A DNA stretch of 64,000 bases from Taenia hydatigena (GCA_036345935.2 JADWOT020001080.1:29898-93897); one strand, 5' to 3'. Counted from the first letter of the stretch, positions 46,745 through 56,950 are shown. Notes: generated by a model from the letters alone, not told the origin. A program made the numbers and translations.

Positions 46745-47335
46745 CGTGCATACTTGACTCGACTTTTCATGAATACGCCGCGACAGCTTGCTTTGCGAGC
46801 AGTCGAAAATTAGTAGTTAAGTGGAGGATAGACTTGACAGTTGCGTAGACTGAGATGTAGGCAGTGAGGCAAGGGCATGGGATGGGAATTCAAGGCTAAA
46901 ATGTAAATGAATGAATTTGGTAAATAAGTTTGTTTTGGAAGTAGAGCCGAACTCTCCACCTCTCAGCTTAGTCTGTCGCAGAGAACGATTAGCAGTGAGG
47001 CATCACAGGGTAAGTCCCCGTGTCGATATAAGTGGGACGATAGCGAGACACCTCCACACATCGCCACGTGAGAGGAGATGGAGCGGGGGCGAGACGTCTC
47101 CACTAGAAAGTGTGACCTAATTTCACGTGGCTATGAAGTGAGCTGATGTCACATTCGCTTTGTGAGCACTTACAGTCTGTCCTGTTGAATGTCACCTTTC
47201 CAACAGCCTCTTAGACAAAACAGCCTCCTGTGGCTGTGACCTCCAGATGTTTCACTTTAAAGGCACAATTCTTTACGCGGTCTTTCTGCTGCACTCTGCT
47301 TATAAGTACGTTAATCCACGCCTCTCTTCTTGGTC
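46745..47335 (+). pseudogene. Family II upstream block and signal exon remnant
   Basis: Contains the repeated upstream block (CACGTGAGAGGAGATGGAGC near 47065) and a signal exon at 47247 (MFHFKGTILYAVFLLHSA) without a usable 40-nt intron. It is one end of the clearest repeat unit; the other end is the same block at 49650-50165. Confidence 0.4.
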
Positions 47336-47479
47336 AAGAGACTTCTCTATCCCCACAAATAACGGCCACCAGGTAATTCAAGTAATCCGTGTGGTTTTGT
47401 TCTTACGGAGTATTTGAGAAATGGACTCGGAGGGGACATGTCTGCATAAGGTGACCCTGCATCTCTTCCTTCATTGCAA

Positions 47480-47865
47480 TGCTACCTCAGCAGCTACTCA
47501 GCTCACTTGCCCATTCTATTTCTCAGACTTATCCAACTTTCGCGTTGGAGTCCTCTGTGGCGTCTTGGCCTAAATAGAAGCAGTCTGGTCAGAAGTGAGG
47601 GATTTGCTGTGACTTCACCCTCTGTACCTGCTTACACCACCACACCCATGACACCCTCAACAACCCATTGCACTGAGAAAAAGAGTTTATTTGGAACAAC
47701 TGCCTGACCTCCAGCACTAGGTGAAGCACTGAAGTGGCGGTGGAAGCGAGGTGGGGTGGAAGCGTTTTTGAAGAACTGGACACTCATCGCCAGAGTCAGG
47801 GAAATGGCGATAAAAATGGATGCACGGGAGATAGGGGCGATCGCTCAATGCAAGTAACCTGACAC
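47480..47865 (+). repeat. Spacer between converging family II remnant and family I gene
   Basis: Matches 1960-2240 and 25140-25370: CACTGAGAAAAAGAGTTTATTT, CCTGACCTCCAGCACTAGGTGA, GGCGGTGGAAGC. Similarity to the candidate family II third exon (HCNATSAATQLTCPF) suggests decayed coding text. Confidence 0.4.
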
Positions 47866-47868
47866 GCT

Positions 47869-48665
47869 CTAACCATGCTTGTTCAATAAGGTCTGAAGTT
47901 GGCTTTCTAATGTTTGGCTTATTTGTTTGAGTATCTTATGCTTAAATGGGTAAGCTGGTATGGGAAGGCCGAAGGCGCTGGGGATCCATTTCTTGTTCTC
48001 GGTTTTTATCATATCTCTAAGCGTTGAGGGTGGTAGGGGAAGCAACGACACATAGATAGATGCGTCATCGAAAACCGGAGCCGTCAATTCCACTTTAACC
48101 CGAGAATGCTTGCCTGTGGTTACCTCCACCGAAACATCCAACTTTGCGTGGCCAATAGCGACTAGCTTCGCGAACTAAAATAAAAAGTGTTTTGAGATAA
48201 AGCGGCAGCATATCACCTATACTCTGAGATGTCATACTTTGTTGCCCTTTTAAAATAAGCCTCTGTGCAGGAGGTGTGTGCTAACATGTATGTAAGTCTG
48301 GCATTCACGAATTGCGTATTTGAAATGCGGAAGGAAGACTTACGCCACGAGGAGGGGCTAATGCCAATCTAGTCACGTTGAAGCAAATGCCGACGGTGTA
48401 GGTTGAGGTGTCTTTGGTCCCACTCTTTGTCAAGGCGAAGGGGCAAGAGCGGGCGAGACCCGCAATAGCCAAGACTTGAGAATTCTTGCCATTGTTCTTC
48501 ACATAATGTAGCAGTTCTCTTGTTGCCAAATCAATTAGAGAATCCACGGAGAAGCCTGAAAAGTGCATGTCAACAGCAGGGGATGTTGGACTCACCGCAA
48601 CTCAATGCGAACACTGACATCAGTGCCACGACAAGCAGTGCACCTTTCAACTGATAGAGCTGCAT
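47869..48665 (-). CDS. Family I small secreted protein, intact, three exons (195 aa)
   Basis: Function unknown; predicted to be secreted. Exon 1 (48665-48596, 70 nt) starts ATG and encodes MQLYQLKGALLVVALMSV..., a clear signal peptide. Intron 1 (48595-48556) is 40 nt, GTGAGT to TTCAG. Exon 2 (48555-48344, 212 nt) carries the conserved stretch SCPFALTK (Cys) and ICFNVTRL (Cys plus an N-glycosylation sequon). Intron 2 (48343-48175) runs GTAAGT to TTTTAG, phase 0. Exon 3 (48174-47869) encodes 101 residues, including LTAPVFDDASIYV, and ends NKHG-TAG. All junctions are canonical and the frame is open throughout. The two exon-2 cysteines may form a disulphide (inference). Exon 3 is 31 residues longer than in the 25.4-kb paralogue. 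I do not recognise the family; a two-cysteine lipid- or ligand-binding secreted protein is one possibility. It is the best-preserved copy in the window. Confidence 0.75.
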
Positions 48666-48719
48666 GTGGGAGGAGTAATGTCCTGCTTCGCGTCAGAAGT
48701 CGCAGAATGTGGTCGGCGT

Positions 48720-48785
48720 TGTCAGTGAGAGGGAGTGGTGGGTGGTCTTTTATATCAAACCACTTGAGTCTTTGCCAATGGCAAT
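48720..48785 (-). promoter_or_regulatory. Core promoter of the 47.9-kb family I gene (TATA and CCAAT-like)
   Basis: On the minus strand GATATAAAAGACC lies at about 48756-48744. TATAAAA ends 83 nt before the ATG, the same distance as at the 2.96-kb copy. An inverted CCAAT-like ATTGGCAAAG lies about 15 nt further upstream. The 5' UTR would be about 50 nt. The block is conserved across copies more strictly than flanking DNA, which supports a promoter role; the start site itself is inferred. Confidence 0.6.
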
Positions 48786-48924
48786 TGTTTGAAACCCACA
48801 CACCATCGCCCTCACCAATGCAATGGCGGAGGCGACATCATCCATTCCAACTTACTCCCACCTGTGAAGTAAGACTTAGACATGTACAAAGGTGTGCGTA
48901 TTGACGAATTACCGTCCCAAAGGT

Positions 48925-49260
48925 CACAATTCTATTAAAAATGGTGAATTTTACTGGGGCCTTCATTGTGTTTAGGTCAGTTGAACTTCTGCTCACATGT
49001 TGCGTGGCATTACCATGATATTATGCAAGAACACGGTTTTGATTGAAAATCGAAACTGTAGACGGAGATTGGTGATTCAACGTCAAGCCAATATCTTTCT
49101 CGCACTTGACGCAGCCCAACAAGCCAAGTGTTGTGCCATCTTCCTTGCACACTGCAATTGTATGAATTCAGCACTGGGTTAAATTATTTGTTACAAAGAT
49201 CTGAGTAAGTGTGCCTCCAGATTAATCACTCCCAGATATTTTGCGTTGCTGATGCTATAC
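48925..49260 (+). repeat. Upstream arm of the family I gene with family III-like frames
   Basis: Frame VNFTGAFIVFRSVELLLTC (plus) resembles EFTETFTVFTSVENVLKL at 54175-54240 and NSETFIAYRSVEHVLTC at 20400-20450. IENRNCRRRLVIQRQANI follows. These may be inner exons of the plus-strand family III gene whose terminal exon is at 49.3 kb; splice sites are unclear. Confidence 0.3.
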
Positions 49261-49309
49261 TTAAGGCACCAGCTTTTTCAGGTAACATGCACTTGTAGAT
49301 GAGTGCGTC

Positions 49310-49456
49310 AATCAGCAATGGATGGAGGAAGGTTCTTTGCTAACCAGCTCCTCCTTACTGACACTCTCGGTGATGCTCCCCGTGCGGCTTTGACCCATTT
49401 GATCCGATTGACTCCCCCAACTCTCCTTCAATGAAGCGGACCATTGTCGACTATAG
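49310..49456 (+). pseudogene. Family III terminal exon copy, degenerate
   Basis: NQLLLTDTLGDAPRAAL matches the family, then the frame breaks and the end reads ...GTCGACTATAG. Sits between the divergent family I (47.9 kb) and family II (50.06 kb) genes. Confidence 0.35.
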
Positions 49457-50062
49457 AACGTTGCTGCCTTCCTCCCCTCCACCTGACTAGCAGTTAGCGA
49501 AACTCCATCCGATTCCCAATGAACATCCCACACTGACATCACATTTTGTGTGAGCCAGGCTGTTCTATGGCCCAAGATGTTTCGTAGTCTCGCTTTTCTC
49601 GCCTCCTTAATGGTCAAAGTGCATGTTTGACTCGATTATGCTATGGAGAGACTATGTCAGTCTGCTCCGTAATCAGCCATAAATTGGAAGTGGAGTGGCG
49701 AATGGATTGGACAGTTGCATGAAGCAAGGTGTGTACAGTGGGATAAAGATGGGACGGGAATTCGTGGGGAGGAGAAGCATGCAGAAGTGGTATTGGCACC
49801 GAAAATGTGAGTAAGTAAGTCTGATAAGTCGATTTAGCTTATAGCAGAGAAGAGTTATCAGTGAGGTGTCATAAGGTGGTAAGATGCGCGTGTCAGTATA
49901 GATGACACAATGGCTGGACTCATTCACACCTCACCACCTGAGAGGAGAGGAAGCGGGGGCGAGAGATCACCACTAATGCATGTGATCTGAATGCACTCGC
50001 TGATGATCAACCTTCCCAACCACCTTTTAGGCAAGCCAGTCACCTATTGTTTTAATCTGCAG

Positions 50063-50319
50063 ATGACTCACTTTAAAAGCCTATTTCGTCATGTGGTGTT
50101 TCTGGTGCACTCTGTTTGTGGTAACTATGGTGGGCTCCACCTCTCCATTTTGTCTCAACACCTCAAGATGCCAGCCCAGAGTCCACACGCAAGCCACACT
50201 GGCTCATTCTAATATTGCGTGTGGACAATCCCAGGTTGAATCAGTTCGCACTGTCGGTCGCCCTTTGCATGTGGATGCGTGCGTGCATAAATGCTCCTTT
50301 GCATTGCTGCGCTAAATAA
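50063..50319 (+). CDS. Family II small secreted protein, two exons (72 aa)
   Basis: Exon 1 (50063-50129, 67 nt) encodes MTHFKSLFRHVVFLVHSV. The intron (50130-50167, 38 nt) runs GTGGGC to CTCAAG. Exon 2 (50168-50319) reads ASPESTRKPHWLILILRV, then LNQFALSVALCMW, and stops at TAA. It is open throughout but shorter than the 28.7-kb copy, so it may be truncated. It points away from the intact family I gene at 47.9-48.7 kb, about 1.4 kb away. Confidence 0.42.
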
Positions 50320-50654
50320 TGTTTCTTGGGGTGTGCGTTGCGCTTCACACAAGTTTGTGCCGAAACGCCCAAATTTATTTACAAAAGCGAGCTGCACGGT
50401 GCATTAGAAAATGACATTTGCGGTGGGTGCTTCATCCACCACACCACAAGCACGATTGTTGCATTACTTCTCCCTTCCTAGCATAGCAACAGCATCACTA
50501 AAATGGGCATTTCATGGGGTCACATGCTATCACCATCATCATCAAGACGTTTATTTTGCTTTTTCAACTGGCTGGCTAGGGTAGGAATATGAACACTTAA
50601 CTTGCATGCTTCGCAATCTTAAGTAAGAGTGTGCCGTAGGCGATTGCAATGGGA

Positions 50655-51420
50655 GGAGTCGTCAGCATGCTAGTTACCGAGAGAGTGCCCAAGAAGACAA
50701 ATTGTCTGCCTCAACTTAACTCCTCGAAGGTTTAGCTTTCACAGGCCTCACTTGTGCATGATTGATAGACATTGGAATTAGGGAGAGATCCAAGCATCGA
50801 CTAGATTCAAAATTGCACACATTCCATCTGAGAGTGCTTCGTAATCTACTTCTCATGACTAGAGCATTGGCAGCAGACAACCATGGATGCAAGTAACAGA
50901 CGCATTGTGGGCGTCGTCTCGCAAAGTGTTTGCATAGTCTTGGCCCCTCGTCAAATGTGTGATGCCTTGCTCGGTTGACCACTGGTTTCGGTTGCGGTCA
51001 CTTGGGGTGGCCACATTGCCCTAGCTGGGTAAGCTGGTCTCCGGACCATGGCAGTGGTCCACTTGATCCCTGTGTTTGCTGAACACCCATATTTTGCCCT
51101 TGTAATTGCCTCCGTTGCCTTAATGGACGCTATAGTTGTAAGAGCGAATAGCGGACTCCACTTGGATGGGTTTCCATCCTCATCTGTACAGCCTGTGACA
51201 AACTGTAGCGGTGTGAAGGAAGTGCATGTGCTGAGGATGAGAGAATCTCTGACATCCTACAACGGAAGGGCTAAGAATGACGTCTACCTTCGGCATCCAC
51301 CACATTGCCGGGTTTTGCAAGAAAGCTCTTAACAACGGAAGCGGCACTAGTCGTGATCGACCTGGGAAACCTCCGTTCCGGAGATTTTCCTACCATACCT
51401 CTAGCGCTTTCCGTACTTTA
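50655..51420 (+). repeat. Segmental duplication, copy 2 (copy 1 at 30061-30800)
   Basis: Direct copy of 30061-30800, moderately diverged. Frames around 51048-51600 are open but differ from copy 1 except for short stretches (TSREPPGKP / TSRDRPGKP), so coding is doubtful. Confidence 0.5.
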
Positions 51421-51429
51421 GTAGTAGGA

Positions 51430-51610
51430 GAAAGTGGAAATCGGGAAAGCAAAGTTAAATGCTTCCATGCACGTGAAGACATGTGTGTCTCCTCACGTAA
51501 AACTTGGTCTCTTGGCACCGCTACTCGATGGCGCATTCGTTTAATGGTTTTGGCCTTCCAATTTCAGCTAACTACTTTGAAAGTAGGACGATTGCTGTAG
51601 TCAAAAATTT
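51430..51610 (+). pseudogene. Family I exon 3 remnant, plus strand
   Basis: The frame beginning VEIGKAKLNASMHV and continuing to LGLLAPLLDGAFV matches the terminal exon, especially that at 37.7 kb, and then stops (TAA) before the usual GLP segment. The preceding sequence (51280-51420) is a different repeat shared with 30660-30800, so no exon 2 precedes it. Confidence 0.4.
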
Positions 51611-51755
51611 TCAGAAAGCAAGCATCAAATAGATATCCTCTATCAACAAAATATCTAAAATGGTTTGACTGCGACTGCGTAACTAAAGCTGTCTCAATCA
51701 GATGCACGGGCCATCATTCGTGAAAACTCACATGGAGTCAAGAAATACTCATTAT

Positions 51756-51926
51756 TCAGGCTACGAGCTCAATCGTGTCGTTCCGCAAGGACATGCTCAT
51801 GGAGTAGGAGCAGATGCCTTCGAGATACCCGAATGGAACTACTAACATGATATCCGTCGAGTGACTTTTGGCAATAGATAGGACGTTAGCAAGTAAGCCA
51901 TCAGTTGTGGGCTGCGGAGAGGAGCT
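51756..51926 (-). pseudogene. Exon P copy on the minus strand
   Basis: Open frame SSSPQPTTDGLLANVLSIAK, then LVVPFGYLEGICSYS and NDTIELVA-TGA, 56 residues, with an NDT sequon. Preceded (52045-51960) by CSSRVMINTSDTTGFHVDDS in another frame, as at 5.7 kb. Downstream of the 52.69-kb I-b signal exon. Confidence 0.42.
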
Positions 51927-52622
51927 TCCAGAGCGGAGATTGATAGAAGGGCAGTCGAAACACTGTCGTCGACATGGAAGCCTGTCGTGTCAGAGGTGTT
52001 GATCATGACTCTACTCGAGCACGTAGAGGCTTCAGAGGACTGGCATGCAATGCCACCAAATCCTTTGGATGATCTCTATGTTAGCATAGGGGCCTTTGGC
52101 GTGACCAAACTCAGTCGGATCCATTACTGCCCTTAACGATGTGCCGATTCTACTGGCAGTATCGCCCTCAACAGATGATGTCCTCCAGTGAGGTTTGCGT
52201 AGAAGGAGTTGAAGGAAGGAATGTGTATGCCCGCAGAATAAACGTCAAGCTAAGAATATGGCATGGTCAGTCTAAGACTTGTGATAGCTTCAGTTCTCTG
52301 CAAAACGTGAACTGAAACACAAAGCACATGTAATTTGCATTAAAGGCTAAAACATGTAAAGCCCTAGCCGAAATTAAATTGAAAGTAAAGTCTTAAATAA
52401 AACATGTGATTTGCAGCACTCTGATATTCCAGGTGGAAGGATATGTATAACACAAACGATAAACATTGCTTAATTTGGGAGAGTAAGACTTCACCTAAGA
52501 ACACAACGTGGATAACTAAAATGGGCTATTTGAATGCTCACCAGTGGGCGCCATAAAACCATTATTAAATCCATGTTAGAGCCCTAAAATGATCTGTCAA
52601 CAGTGGAGGGTGTTTTATTCAC

Positions 52623-52690
52623 CGAATCACAGTGGACACTGGTGGAAGTACCAGTAAAAGCAGTAGTCGTTCGAACGGGAAGAACTGCAT
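52623..52690 (-). pseudogene. Family I-b signal exon, frameshifted
   Basis: ATG and signal sequence MQFFPFERLLLLLVLPPV are followed by a 39-nt intron with a GTGAAT donor and a TTTTAG acceptor. The exon is 68 nt, two short, and the joined frame reaches a stop at once. The downstream order of blocks (52.5 to 51.8 kb) matches 36.1 to 35.5 kb. Confidence 0.45.
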
Positions 52691-52914
52691 GACAAAGAGG
52701 CAGAATTCTGATTCGCCTCCTCAGATGTCGGTGCTTTTCGCAAGGGTCGTCGCTATGACTGACTGATGGGTGATGCTAATGTCCGAATATTTGGGTCCTG
52801 GCCAATGGCAATGCCTCAAAATTCCTACCACATCTACACGCATGGAATGACGTAGGCGCACCTAAATGCAATTATAGGCAACCGCCTTTAATACCAACGG
52901 GTTGGAGAAGTCCT

Positions 52915-53047
52915 ACAAACAACCAAGCATTCCTTACTGCCACTCGCTGATGTGCTTCGTGGGACTCTGATCCAACTTGTCGTTGATGACTTCCTAGTGG
53001 ACTTTCTTAACTCCCTTCTAATAAAGCAAACCGTCTTCGACTACTGA
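52915..53047 (+). pseudogene. Family III terminal exon copy, frameshifted
   Basis: NNQAFLTAT is followed by a two-base loss, after which ADVLRGTLIQLVVDDFLVDF ... TVFDY-TGA is open to the usual end. Confidence 0.38.
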
Positions 53048-53540
53048 GCGTTGCCTTCCTTTTCCTCCAGGTGACTAGCAGTTAGCAACACTGCATCCAA
53101 TTCGCAGTGCCCGCCAACAACCACTTACCAGTACTGCACCCACTCGACGCTTCTCTTTTTCATTTCCCACCCCTCCCTCCTTAATTCTTCTTCCTCTCCC
53201 CTCCATGTCAACGCTTCAAGCGAATGTACACATCGGTGCCGCATTCTCCCATCCACTCACAAGCCACCAATGTCGCCATGAAATCACCACATGCCTCCGA
53301 CCGAATGAATGCGCATCCAGTTAACACCTCACGAGCCCACACTCCTCCCCTTCCAAAATGGTTTTCCCACCAACTAATCTTTGTCTTCTCGTAAAGTCAA
53401 AGCAATTTTCGAGGACACACACCTCTAAGCAATCGTGTGGCATCCCATCGAAACAGTCTGCCCGTGCACTCCTTTCCCTCCACCCAACCACGGGCAAACC
53501 TTACATGAAGTGAAACGACTAAGGTTTGCGGTGGATCCTA

Positions 53541-53969
53541 CCTTCGTATGCCCGACTTTCACTTGATTTGCCACCTAAAATGTGCATATCGCCGGTCAGT
53601 TAATGATACTGTCGGAGTAAGTAGGAATAACCTTATAACAATTGCTAAAATGCAGCGATTTATTGCCACCTTAAATCAGGCTTTGATTAAGGAGGTGTGT
53701 GTTGACTTTTGAAGTTCAGCGTACACAATTCGCGTACTCAAAATGAAGTGGACTCACTGCCTTGGGAAAGGCCACTCTTAACCCAGTCACATTGAGGCAA
53801 ATGCGGACGGTGTAGATTGACGTGCCATTAAGTGCAGTCTTTGTCAAGGAAAAGGAGCAAGAACGAGCGAGACCCCCAACAGCCGTGACGTGGAAATTAC
53901 AGCTAAATATCTTCTCATGATCTAGCAAATCTCTTGTTGCACAATCAATCATAGAATCTATGGAGAAGC
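53541..53969 (-). pseudogene. Family I pseudogene lacking exon 1, with an intact second exon
   Basis: Exon 2 (53969-53758) is exactly 212 nt, open, and keeps SCSFSLTK and ICLNVTGL plus an extra NGTS sequon. A GTGAGT donor follows. Exon 3 starts at 53574 after TTTTAG (VANQVKVGHTK) but is replaced by unrelated repeat DNA after about 11 codons. Upstream, a deletion has removed the TATA box, the 5' UTR, exon 1 and most of intron 1: the distal promoter block ending near 54000 is joined directly to the last bases of intron 1 (TTTCCAG). With no signal peptide or core promoter this copy is almost certainly dead, yet exon 2 has no stop, so the loss may be recent. Confidence 0.6.
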
Positions 53970-53999
53970 CTGGAAAGGATCCGAGGACATCGCCGTCAC

Positions 54000-54400
54000 C
54001 AATGCAAAGACTAAGGCGTGAAGGTGGGTGGCAGCACTGAGGCGTGCTCCTGCAAATCGAACCAGAGGAGATATTATCCACTCCAACTTATTTACACCTC
54101 CAAAGTAAGACTTAGGACATGTACAGTGGCGTGCATAATGACAAGTATCCACCCATTGGGTGGCACTTCTATAGAAATAGTTGAATTTACTGAGACATTC
54201 ACTGTGTTTACGTCAGTCGAAAACGTGCTCAAATTGCGTTCTTGATTAAAAACTCGGAATAATATGCCGAGGTTGTCCATTTAGCGTTAAACCAATATCT
54301 ATCTCACATTTGGTGCGATATTGCGAGCCAAATGTTGTGTCGCTTCCCCTGCACAATGCGACTTCACGATTTCAGTAAACGCTTGATTCATTTGTTGAAA
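54000..54400 (+). repeat. Distal upstream block and family III-like text beside the 53.9-kb pseudogene
   Basis: CACCTCCAAAGTAAGACTTAG and GTGGCACTTCTATAGAAATAG match 48860-48960. Frame GGTSIEIVEFTETFTVF is open. 54290-54400 matches 15090-15200. Confidence 0.3.
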
Positions 54401-54489
54401 GGGCTACAATTTGAACTCCTCTTGAACTTTTGCATTGGCAGTGGTACTCCGCGGTTGCACGCTTATTTCAGGCTTGCTCACACCCGTAG

Positions 54490-54870
54490 AGAAATGCGCT
54501 TTGCGGAAATGGACAAGGGAAGGCGAGCGAGGGTTCTAAGACCCTCCGTAATGCTGTATCCATGAACATGGAGAAGGCAACCATGCATAAGACAATTCTG
54601 CAGCTTTTCCTGCGTTGTAGTGTGGTCTAAGCAACAACTCAGCTCACCTTCTCAACAGTTACTAGAATGGGCCAAATGCGCGCATTCGAGTCCTTTCCAA
54701 CTTCACAGACTGAAGCGATAGTCTTACCAGAAGGGAAGATGCGTTTCAGGTGGGCAGTGCTTTGACCTCAGTGCATGCACCTCTCGCCTTGCACCTCTTC
54801 ACATCACGGAGAGGAAGAGATTGTTCCGAACCGGTGCCCAACCTCCGGTACTATATGATGCTTTGAGAAC
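54490..54870 (+). repeat. Relic of the family II third-exon region
   Basis: Matches 47420-47720 and 2000-2130: ATGCATAAGACAATTCTGCAG against CTGCATAAGGTGACCCTGCAT, CAACTCAGCTCACCTTCTCAA, then ATTGTTCCGAACCGGTGCCCAACCTCC. Frame broken. Confidence 0.35.
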
Positions 54871-55065
54871 TCATGCGTTGACACCATGGGTGACGCGTTA
54901 GCCTTTCCCCAATAGCTGTCCGGACTAAAGGACGCATTCAACACAAAACAACCTTTGCTAGGACGTTGTGATCAGATTTATACCTTGACAGGCAATTAAG
55001 ATGTTTACTGCAGCTTTAACTTTAATTCCTACTTTGCAAATGTTTCCCGACTTGTATGTTATTCA

Positions 55066-55088
55066 ACACACACACACACACACACACA
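55066..55088 (+). repeat. (AC)n dinucleotide microsatellite
   Basis: About 11 uninterrupted AC units. Confidence 0.9.
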
Positions 55089-55376
55089 AGAATGGCGAGG
55101 CGTAAATTGGATTTGATCAGTCCCAAGGAATGCCAGTCCTAAGAAATTACAGCCGCATGACGACGACTTCGAAGGGTAGATTCGTGTGCACAGATAGTCA
55201 TGGGCTTTGGTAGGATTGAAGAAGAGAAGACGAATATGCTAAGGTGGATTTGCTTTGCGAATGCGGACAATTGCGCCATCGACCTTTTTCAGCCAGAGAG
55301 CGTTGGTCGGCCACTTCACAACTCAGTCACACTCTCTCTTATCTGCACTTCCCGTTCGCATTCCAAACAACACTTC

Positions 55377-55394
55377 TCCTCCTCCTCCTCCTCC
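55377..55394 (+). repeat. (TCC)n trinucleotide microsatellite
   Basis: Six TCC units; no adjacent splice acceptor seen. Confidence 0.85.
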
Positions 55395-56719
55395 CATTGT
55401 TGCACACATGCAATCTGCTACTGCAAATAAGCATTGGCATACATTTGGTCATAGCACTCACAAGTTGCGCTATTTAAACACATGCGGCCCACGAGGAAGG
55501 TCACCTCCTTATTCCTCTCTTTCTTTCTTCCCTTTCTTTGCATTGTTTTGATAAATATCATTTCATTAGGCGTGAGTTGTGCCTCACACACAAGCTTGTA
55601 CTGAAACACTTCAATTTGTTTACAAAATCGCGCGATTGCTCTTCCTCGCGGACACGCTAAATGGTAGCCGCGAGGACAGATTGTTTATGCAGCGTCGCAT
55701 CAACTAGCATAAGTCCAAGAGAACAAATACCTTACGTCAGCATATTCCAGGATGCGTGTTTCCTAATACTTTTAGGAATTATTTCAAATGGTCTGCTTTT
55801 TACCAGATGACGCTGCGCTCCGTTAGTGCTCATCAGAGAAATATTGTCAATTGCACAGAATTATTATTACATTTCCTTAATGTTAATGTGTAAGATCATC
55901 GCTAAATGCGCTTTTTCCTGTGGCTAAGCGTCTCATTGGAATATGACGAATTGCCTTGGCAGGTGTTTCGTGGCCAGTAGCAATCAAAAGTTAAATGGCA
56001 TCAACTGCAGACGTGATTGTGATTTTCATCAGCACAATACATCAACAAAATTATTTGATTTGAAGTAGTAGACAAAAAGCACTAGCCCATTGCAATAAGT
56101 GTCTTTGGTTTGCTTGATGGCCTGACCTGAGGGTGCTACACACAGGTGCAGTAATTGGTAGGTTAATTGGAATTGAAGTAAGGGGCAGCAGGTCCGTATG
56201 CAAAGGGATTAAGATTATTTTGAGCTACAATTGAATTTAGCTGCTGCGCTCTTTATTACTCGGATATTTGCAGACATTGAATTGGATATATGAATTCCAA
56301 AAAGGCCCTTCCAGCCCTCCCACGGAAGACGACTCCTGCGGCCAATTTCATGTCACAACTCCTGACTGTGACTAGACCTAAAAACATTCTTTCCTACTCA
56401 CCGACGTAAACAGCCACCGTGCTAGTAACTACCAATTTAATGGCCTTTCATGCGTTGCAGCTATCTATGCTGTTAAAAGGCCTTCCAATGTCGAAATCAC
56501 CCCCACGTTACCTTAATGTTGACTTATTCCTTTTGTTAGGCATAACTTCTGATGTTCACGAAATAAGCCAACCAAATCTGACCAAGGCAAACTCATTTTA
56601 TCCAATTCGGTCTTAATGTTATTGTTGTAATTCATACCAAACACTATGCATGCACATGTTTACTTAATCCGAGCACCATAAAGGCATGAATTTAAATCCA
56701 ACTTCTTGAATAGACTTTC

Positions 56720-56950
56720 TGGGTGAATATTTGTCAATACGCACACCTTTGTGCAAGCCCTAACTCCTTCTTTACAGGTGGAAATAAATTGGGGTGGATG
56801 ATGTCTCCTCTGGATGGATTCGCAGGAGCGCGCCATAATGCTGCCTCACACCTTCACGCCTCGGTCATTGCATTGGTGAAAGTGATGGTGTGTGGGTTGC
56901 AAGCAATTGCCATTGGCAAGGACTCAAGTGGTTGGACATAAAAGGTCATT
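56720..56950 (+). promoter_or_regulatory. Upstream and promoter region of the 57-kb family I pseudogene
   Basis: The upstream block (GGTGGAAATAA..., CACCTTCACGCCTC) is shared in mirror orientation with 3120-3300, 26280-26440 and 48830-48920. The TATA position reads CATAAAA (56937-56943), 76 nt before the mutated start. The inverted CCAAT-like CCATTGGCAAGG is kept. Confidence 0.45.

Larger units (their letters stand above)
54870..56700. other. No supported gene
   Basis: 55531-55640 matches 50300-50400 (CACACAAGCTTGTACTGAAACAC against CACACAAGTTTGTGCCGAAACG). Nothing else recognisable. Confidence 0.3.

Noticed and set aside
47869..48665. Identity as the known tapeworm antigen B, EG95/TSOL18-type fibronectin or gp50 families
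   Set aside because: Exon layout and motifs (two Cys in exon 2, CFNVT, APVFDDA) do not fit what I know of those families, and I could not search. Left unnamed.
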